Made by a program: the position numbers and the translations under genes
The notes under the pieces: model-generated
The model's database searches: none
What the model saw: the letters and a program-made list of their open reading frames with translations, nothing else
What the model was told of the DNA's origin: nothing
Part shown: positions 44,396 through 49,194 of the stretch, piece by piece
Numbering within the stretch: position 1 is the stretch's first letter
Layout of the letters: each line of letters opens with the position of its first letter
Origin: Succinivibrio sp.
GTDB lineage: Bacteria > Pseudomonadota > Gammaproteobacteria > Enterobacterales > Succinivibrionaceae
DNA: 49,194 nt
Direction of reading: 5' to 3'
Assembly: GCA_017469335.1 (NCBI GenBank)
Contig: JAFUGP010000118.1
Location: forward strand, 1-49,194

Positions 44396-45025
44396 CTAAA
44401 CCTCACCCTCGTCCATGATCCCCAGCTTGCGCCGCCAGTAGCGGGAGTAAACGGCGCCTAAGGGGTTGTGGGAGAGCAGGCGGTCCTTGACCGCGATGGA
44501 GGTCACCGGTCCCGGGCAGCTTTGGTTGAACAGCGCGTCATGACCTACGCACAGCCCGCAGGAGATATACAGCTCGGTACCTTTTTCGGCCAGCAACCGT
44601 GCCTGCAACACGGGATTGCACATGGCCTCGTGCTCAAGCTCAGGTTTGACCTGCGTGAGCTTGAGCGCGCTTTTGGGTACGCTGCAGTTCTTGCAGCACA
44701 CGCTCAGGCACTCAAAACCCTGCTGCTGATAGTAACGCGCAATATAGTGCGCCTCCTGATTAAGCCCGATGCAGAAGGCCAGTCCCAGCTTTTTATAGCC
44801 CATACGCCCGGCAAAGAGGGCGATTTCCTCAAGCCTGGTGATATTGCTGTAATAGGTGCCCTCCACCCAGGCGGCGGCCTCCATGATCCGGCGCTGCTCC
44901 TCACTGTAGGCGGCAATGGCCTCCTCGCACTTTATCCCCGTGCAGTTAAGCGCGCGGGTATAGCAGCCGTGGTGCCGGCACTCGGCGCAGTGTGCCTTGC
45001 ATTTGCTGTGAGCTGTCTTAGTCAT
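44396..45025 (-). CDS. DUF1847 cysteine-rich protein
   Basis: 209 residues with many cysteines: the N-terminal CKAHCAECRHHGCYTRALNC cluster, then CCKNCSVPKSA and ISCGLCVGHDALF. The pattern is that of DUF1847, a metal-binding protein family of anaerobes, and the Cys pairs suggest Fe-S or zinc. Function is unknown. ATGA overlap with the upstream gene shows coupling. Final gene of the LysR operon; faces the DASS transporter tail to tail. Confidence 0.8.
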   Translation of the reverse strand: MTKTAHSKCKAHCAECRHHGCYTRALNCTGIKCEEAIAAYSEEQRRIMEAAAWVEGTYYSNITRLEEIALFAGRMGYKKLGLAFCIGLNQEAHYIARYYQQQGFECLSVCCKNCSVPKSALKLTQVKPELEHEAMCNPVLQARLLAEKGTELYISCGLCVGHDALFNQSCPGPVTSIAVKDRLLSHNPLGAVYSRYWRRKLGIMDEGEV

Positions 45026-45882
45026 GAAAGTGCCCTCCCGCCTAGAAAGTCAAGCCTGTCACGCAAAAAGCCCAGCATCGCCAGACAGCCTTCCACCGTC
45101 TGGGGCAGGGGTGTGCTCTGTGCCGTGAGAGTGCCGCCTTCCCGGAAGCTGCCCTCAATCAGGGTGGTCAGTGCCCTTAAGGTGGCCTGTTTGAGCATGG
45201 CGATGAAGGCCGTGCTCCGGGCTAGCAGCTCTGTCTGCGCGCTCTCGCGCTGCTCTGCTGGCAGGGCCTGAAGCTCGGAAGCGGCATCCTCCAGAGCCTT
45301 GGTGCCAAATAAGGCGATACCGCCTAAGAGGCGCGCCGCGCTGGGCAGTGAGGCGGCGCGCTGGGCATCGATGATCCGCACGTCTTTTCTGAGGCAGTCA
45401 CGGTAGTTATCCGAGAGCAGCGCCTCCTCACCCGTAAAACAGCTCACCCCCATGATGTAGCGGGCCTCAGAGAGGATGGCGCGTACCTCGCTGTGCGGCA
45501 TCTCCTCAAAGGCCAGTGCCACAAAGTGGTAGTGCCCAAGCCCCAGCGCCCGGCATTTTTCCTTAAGGGTCGTGGTATAGGGCAGTCGGTTGTTGAAGAT
45601 CACCACCTCACTGCCCGGCGGCAGCTGCGCGAGGGCCAGAAAAAAGCGGGTGGAAGGCTCTAAGTCCAGTACGTACAGCACCTCGGGGGGCAGCACCTCC
45701 AAAAGAGCTTTGCGCTGCGTGCCGGCGCAGACGTAGAAGGTGTCGGCCTGTGCCCGGTCCACCTCCTCGGTTAAGGCGGTGCCGATCTCACAGCCGCGTG
45801 GCAGCATACTCTGCAGCAAGGCGGCGATTTCCCGGGCCACCAGGGCACTGGAGCCTACGGCGGTGAGTTTAAGCTGGCGCAT
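45022..45882 (-). CDS. Unknown protein, operon partner of DUF1847
   Basis: 286 residues from the ATG at 45882 (GGGAG, six-base spacing; a second ATG six bases earlier is less likely). I do not recognise the family. The first 170 residues alternate strands and helices (KLTAVGSSALVAREI, ADTFYVCAGTQRKA, SEVVIFNNRLPYT, ARYIMGVS), much like the sensor domains found at the N-terminus of some sigma-54 activators or of periplasmic-binding folds. The rest is helical (LLGGIALFGTKALEDAASELQ). No DNA-binding motif or signal peptide seen. It overlaps both neighbours (LysR by 14 bp, DUF1847 by 4), so the three form a single unit. Confidence 0.55.
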   Translation of the reverse strand: MRQLKLTAVGSSALVAREIAALLQSMLPRGCEIGTALTEEVDRAQADTFYVCAGTQRKALLEVLPPEVLYVLDLEPSTRFFLALAQLPPGSEVVIFNNRLPYTTTLKEKCRALGLGHYHFVALAFEEMPHSEVRAILSEARYIMGVSCFTGEEALLSDNYRDCLRKDVRIIDAQRAASLPSAARLLGGIALFGTKALEDAASELQALPAEQRESAQTELLARSTAFIAMLKQATLRALTTLIEGSFREGGTLTAQSTPLPQTVEGCLAMLGFLRDRLDFLGGRALS

Positions 45883-46759
45883 GATCATCTCCCAGGCTGC
45901 GGGCCAGATCTATAAGTGCCTGTGCCGTACGCGGGAGCACCCCGCTTGCGCGGTACAGCAGGACGGGGGTGAGGGTGCAGTCGCCCTCCAGTGCGGCGGT
46001 ACTTAAGGAGGCGTCATCCAAGGTCAGGCACTCGGGCAGCATTGTGATCCCTACCCCGGCGGACACCAGACTTTTGATGGTCTGGATCTGCCCCACGCTC
46101 ATGAAGGGTTCAAGATCCGGGGCATCAAGGCTCTCGCGCAACAGCTTGAGGTAGTCTGGATCGGCCGGCAGTATCAGATGCTCTGAGAGAAACTCGGCGG
46201 GGCTGACGGTGTTTTTGCGCCTCAGGCGATGCCCACGCGAGCAGCACAGCACCAGTTCCTGCTCTTTGAGGGGGAGTGCGGCATAAAGTTCCTGACCTGA
46301 GCTCTGCCAGAGCAGTGCCACGTCCACGGTGCTCTCTTCAAGCTGATGTTGCAGCGCGGCGGCCGTATCCTCCGTAAGGCGCAGCGTGATGTTGGGATAA
46401 CTCTCCACAAAAGAGTACAGCAATCCCACAAAGGGGCTCATGCCCCCCAGGCAGACCGTACCGGCGCGCAGCACCCCGGCGTCAAGGTTGCGGATGGCTT
46501 CAATTTCGGCGAGGGTGCTGCTGATCCCCTGCATCAGGGTGGCGACATGATCGTGGAAGAGCCGCCCTTCCGCGGTGAGACGGGGGTTTTTCTGGCTGCG
46601 GTCAAAGAGGGTGATCCCCAGCTCATCCTCTAACTGGCGCACGGCACTGGTCACGGCCGGCTGCGACACATACAGGCGCTGTGCGGCGCGGGTAAAGCTG
46701 AGGGTTTCGCTGACGGTGAGAAAATAACGGAGCTGACGTAGTTCCACGGGGCGGCCCAT
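45869..46759 (-). CDS. LysR-family transcriptional regulator
   Basis: 296 residues from ATG 46759 (the GTG at 46771 or 46747 are alternatives). N-terminal winged helix ELRQLRYFLTVSETLSFTRAAQRLYVSQPAVTSAVRQLE, then the effector-binding domain (about 90-296). The first gene of a LysR-unknown-DUF1847 set and near, but not next to, the lyase/transporter pair; it may control them. Effector unknown. Confidence 0.9.
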   Translation of the reverse strand: MGRPVELRQLRYFLTVSETLSFTRAAQRLYVSQPAVTSAVRQLEDELGITLFDRSQKNPRLTAEGRLFHDHVATLMQGISSTLAEIEAIRNLDAGVLRAGTVCLGGMSPFVGLLYSFVESYPNITLRLTEDTAAALQHQLEESTVDVALLWQSSGQELYAALPLKEQELVLCCSRGHRLRRKNTVSPAEFLSEHLILPADPDYLKLLRESLDAPDLEPFMSVGQIQTIKSLVSAGVGITMLPECLTLDDASLSTAALEGDCTLTPVLLYRASGVLPRTAQALIDLARSLGDDHAPA

Positions 46760-47033
46760 CCTGTAAGACACTCAAGACTCATTTAACCATGCAGAGGGCA
46801 GTGCTGTGCACCGGTGGTCATCACACAATTACGGTAAGAGCCCAGGCGGGAGTGGCCTGTCGCGGAGGCATGGTGCAGAGGAGGCAGCGGCAGAGGACAG
46901 CTTGGGGATCTTAAGTCTGGATGAGGATATGCGCCCTGTCATATGAGGCGGCAAGAGCAGGTGAGGTCGGCGCACGATAAGGTGAGTGCAGGATGAAACT
47001 CAGGCACAGCGCGGCGGCGGGGTATTGCGGGCA

Positions 47034-47056
47034 TAAAAAAAGCCGCAGGGGCGGCT
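47034..47056 (-). terminator. Terminator of the tRNA-Ala pair
   Basis: On the minus strand AGCCGC-CCCT-GCGGCT and a seven-T run, touching the 3' CCA of the second tRNA. Confidence 0.85.
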
Positions 47057-47132
47057 TGGTGGAGGTAGACGGAATCGAACCGTTGACCCTCTGCTTGCAA
47101 AGCAGATGCTCTACCAACTGAGCTATACCCCC
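47057..47132 (-). tRNA. tRNA-Ala (anticodon UGC)
   Basis: 76 nt with encoded CCA. Acceptor GGGGGTA pairs with TACCTCC, D arm AGCTCAGTTGGTAGAGC, anticodon loop with TGC, T loop GGTTCGATTCC. The G3-U70 pair that alanyl-tRNA synthetase recognises is present (G3 with T). Confidence 0.95.
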
Positions 47133-47153
47133 AACCAACGGTCTTTTCTGCAC

Positions 47154-47229
<76 letters not shown>

Positions 47230-47248
47230 ACGTCAGAAAACGCCGTCT

Positions 47249-47276
47249 ATTATACGTGGGCAGAAAATTAAGTCAA
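47249..47276 (-). promoter_or_regulatory. Promoter of the tRNA-Ala pair
   Basis: On the minus strand TTGACT, 16-base spacer, TATAAT, 20 bp before the first tRNA. A GC-rich stretch (GACGGCGTTTTC) between -10 and the tRNA could be the stringent discriminator. Confidence 0.85.
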
Positions 47277-47445
47277 TAAGGGGAAGCAAAATTTTTTTAT
47301 GAGGAAGAAAGGTAGCAATAATCAACTGATTTATATAGAGTTGTTGTCATCGTGGAGCGGATGCCAAGTACCAGCCGTGCCGGTGAATGCCGCACAGCAG
47401 GGCGCGGGGTGGGGACTTGTTAGGGGGCGTCACCCGCTTTAACAG

Positions 47446-47523
47446 TGCGCGTTGATGGCTTTTTGTGAGAGCCATACACTGCGCGTTATGGGTTAAATTC
47501 AGTATAATTACTCTGCGCGTTAT
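47446..47523 (+). repeat. Three TGCGCGTT(AT) repeats at exact 34-bp spacing
   Basis: TGCGCGTT at 47446, TGCGCGTTAT at 47480 and again at 47514; start-to-start distance is 34 bp both times. A TATAAT box at 47503-47508 falls between the last two, so they cover the -35 region and the +1 region. A putative operator array of the second DUF4143 gene. Nothing else supported in 47277-47573. Confidence 0.65.
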
Positions 47524-47573
47524 AGTCAACATCTTAATAAATATATAATTATTACCTTCATAAGGGTACGCTC

Positions 47574-48959
47574 ATGGAATTACACCGAGATCTTTACGCC
47601 AGATTGCTTGAGTGGAAACAAAACTGCCAGGGCAGTCGGGCGCTGCTACTTGAAGGTGCGCGACGGGTGGGGAAAACCACCTTGGCCCGCAAATTTGCCG
47701 CAGAGCAGTATGACTCCTGTGTATTCATCGACTTTAACCTCGCTCCCAAGCGGGTTTTGGCTAACTTTGAGAACCTGAATAACCTGGAGATCTTCTTTCA
47801 GAACCTCTCCTTGGAGTACAACGTTCGCCTGCACCGGCGCAAGTCCCTGTTTGTCTTTGATGAAATCCAGAGGTTCCCCAAGGCCCGGGAGGCACTTAAG
47901 TACCTGGTCGCCGACGGGCGTTACGATTATCTCGAAACAGGCTCCCTGATCTCCATCCATGAGAATGTCAAGGACATCACCATCCCTTCCGAGGAGCGTA
48001 AACTGCGGATGAATCCTCTGACTTTCCGGGAGTTTGCGCTCGCCCAGGGCGAGGAACTGCTGCTTGAGCACCTCAGGGAGTGTTTCCTGGAGCGCAGAGC
48101 AGTGCAAAGATCCCTGCACGATAAAGCCATGCGAATATTCCGCGAGTACCTTCTGGTAGGCGGCATGCCGCAGAGTGTGACTGCATACCTGCAGGAAGAT
48201 AGGGACTTCGAGAGCAGCGATATCCAGAAACGGGATATCCTCAGTCTGTATCGCGATGACATCAAAAAAGCTGCTCACCGCTACAGCTCCAAGGTGTCCG
48301 CCTTGTTTGAGCATCTGCCTGGCTACCTCTCAATGCACGAGAAAAAGGTGGTGTTGAGCAAAATAGCCGCAGGCGGGACTTTTGCCGCTTTTGATGATCC
48401 GTTGTTCTGGCTGGCCGATGCGATGATCTGCAATTTGTGTGTCAGGTGTACCGATCCCAATCTTGGGCCGGCGCTGCACGCCGATCCCTCCTCGGTTAAG
48501 TGCTATCTGGCGGATACCGGTCTCTTGGTCAGTCTGGCCTTAGGAGAAAATGCCTCGGCCTCACAACAGCTCTACCGCAGCATCATGAACGGCAGACTCT
48601 CGCTCAACGAGGGCATGCTGTTTGAGAACTGCGTGGCGCAGATGCTCACGGCGGCCGGCAGAAAGCTCTTCTTCTATACCCGTTACAACGCACTGAAGCA
48701 CCGCAACGATCTGGAAATAGACTTTCTGCTGACTGATGAGACCAAACTGCCGCGCTGCCTGACGCCGCTTGAGGTCAAGTCCTCCAAAAACTACACCACC
48801 CGCTCCCTGGATGCCTTCTCACAGCTTTTTGCCGGCAGGGTGGGGCAGCGCTGCATAGTGCATCCCAAAGGACTGGTCGCAGAAGAGGATTTGTTGCGTA
48901 TCCCGCCTTACATGCTGGAGTTTTTCCTTATGAGCAGCGCTGAGCGGCGGCCGCTTTAA
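47574..48959 (+). CDS. AAA ATPase, AAA_14/DUF4143 type (second copy)
   Basis: 461 residues. Walker A GARRVGKTT (28-36), Walker B LFVFDEIQRF (D96/E97), sensor LETGSLISI, then LTFREFALAQGE, VGGMPQSVTAYLQ and the C-terminal DUF4143 region. The end NDLEIDFLLTDET...LTPLEVKSSKNY shows the E-x-D and E-V-K spacing of a PD-(D/E)XK nuclease-like fold. Not a close copy of the gene at 17044 (different length and residues), so they are not a recent duplication. A single-gene unit behind a repeat-rich promoter. Confidence 0.88.
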   Translation: MELHRDLYARLLEWKQNCQGSRALLLEGARRVGKTTLARKFAAEQYDSCVFIDFNLAPKRVLANFENLNNLEIFFQNLSLEYNVRLHRRKSLFVFDEIQRFPKAREALKYLVADGRYDYLETGSLISIHENVKDITIPSEERKLRMNPLTFREFALAQGEELLLEHLRECFLERRAVQRSLHDKAMRIFREYLLVGGMPQSVTAYLQEDRDFESSDIQKRDILSLYRDDIKKAAHRYSSKVSALFEHLPGYLSMHEKKVVLSKIAAGGTFAAFDDPLFWLADAMICNLCVRCTDPNLGPALHADPSSVKCYLADTGLLVSLALGENASASQQLYRSIMNGRLSLNEGMLFENCVAQMLTAAGRKLFFYTRYNALKHRNDLEIDFLLTDETKLPRCLTPLEVKSSKNYTTRSLDAFSQLFAGRVGQRCIVHPKGLVAEEDLLRIPPYMLEFFLMSSAERRPL

Positions 48960-49091
48960 CGCAGGATATGAGCGGATCAAACAAAGTGACGGATCTTGAA
49001 GGACACTCTCTGACAAAGGAGATGACAGGACGTTCGGCCGGAAAAGGCCTTCTCCCAAGTTTCGAGGCAAAATACCCCATATAGCGCAAAA

Positions 49092-49122
49092 ATCTACCAG
49101 ATCTCAATGAGTTCTGGTAGAT
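49092..49122 (-). terminator. Terminator of the minus-strand gene at the window end
   Basis: ATCTACCAGA and TCTGGTAGAT with an 11-base loop, followed on the minus strand by five T. Placed 26 bp after the stop of the partial gene. Confidence 0.7.
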
Positions 49123-49147
49123 CCTCAGTTCAAGAATGTGGTAAAAA

Positions 49148-49194
49148 CTACTCCTCTAAAATTACCCCCTGCGTGACCAGCTGATGCACGGCGC
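49148..49194 (-). CDS. C-terminal fragment of an unknown gene
   Basis: The last 14 codons (AVHQLVTQGVILEE then TAG) of a minus-strand frame that enters from outside the window. Coding style is plausible and the terminator behind it supports it, but identity cannot be told. Confidence 0.45.
   Translation of the reverse strand, partial: AVHQLVTQGVILEE

Overview
The window reads as a chromosomal segment of a gammaproteobacterium. The conserved block mrcA / aroK / aroB / damX / rpe / gph / trpS and the block nudF / cpdA / yqiA / (qseBC-like two-component pair) / parE, with tolC nearby, are gammaproteobacterial gene orders. The fumarase-superfamily lyase beside a DASS dicarboxylate transporter and the absence of any visible aerobic respiratory gene would suit an anaerobic, succinate-producing member such as the Succinivibrionaceae/Aeromonadales. 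That family-level placement is an inference from gene content, not something the sequence proves. Most of the DNA is GC-rich, with clearly AT-rich patches at accessory genes.

Layout. 1-1008: the start of a minus-strand AAA-ATPase-like gene (cut by the window edge) and a hexapeptide acetyltransferase. 1072-16815: the housekeeping run mrcA, aroK, aroB, damX, rpe, gph and trpS, broken up by accessory cargo. A Fic protein and a single-chain MmeI-like restriction-modification enzyme lie between mrcA and aroK. A poly-G-tracted membrane acyltransferase and an AT-rich MntA/HepT toxin-antitoxin pair lie between aroK and aroB. The dam gene that usually follows damX is missing here. 17044-28674: an AAA/DUF4143 protein, a class I dihydroorotase, nudF, an ArsC/Spx-like reductase, cpdA, yqiA, a QseBC-like two-component system, an AlbA_2-type regulator with a near-perfect operator palindrome upstream, and parE. 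28794-38790: an orphan flhB-family gene, a small unknown gene, glgP, hldE followed on the same strand by a three-gene cassette (DUF3990-like plus two small acidic/helical proteins), an MFS transporter, and tolC. 39151-41054: a two-gene AAA ATPase + RloB/TOPRIM-like defence candidate. 41431-46759: a lyase and a dicarboxylate transporter facing a minus-strand LysR / unknown / DUF1847 operon. 47057-49194: two tandem alanine tRNAs with a clear promoter and terminator, a second AAA/DUF4143 gene behind three 34-bp-phased repeats, and the end of a minus-strand gene.

How parts work together. mrcA, aroK/aroB, rpe/gph, trpS, parE, hldE, tolC and glgP are core metabolism, envelope and replication genes. 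Between them sit at least five conflict or defence cassettes: Fic, MmeI-like RM, MntA/HepT, DUF3990 cassette, and ATPase+RloB. There are also three AAA-ATPase genes of the DUF4143/AAA-ATPase-like type. Several of the accessory genes carry repeat-containing promoter regions that look like self-regulating operators. The most unusual single signal is a run of nine G residues starting in the ATG of the acyltransferase gene, which predicts ON/OFF phase variation of a surface-modifying enzyme. All functional assignments are by eye from protein motifs and gene context; no database search was run.
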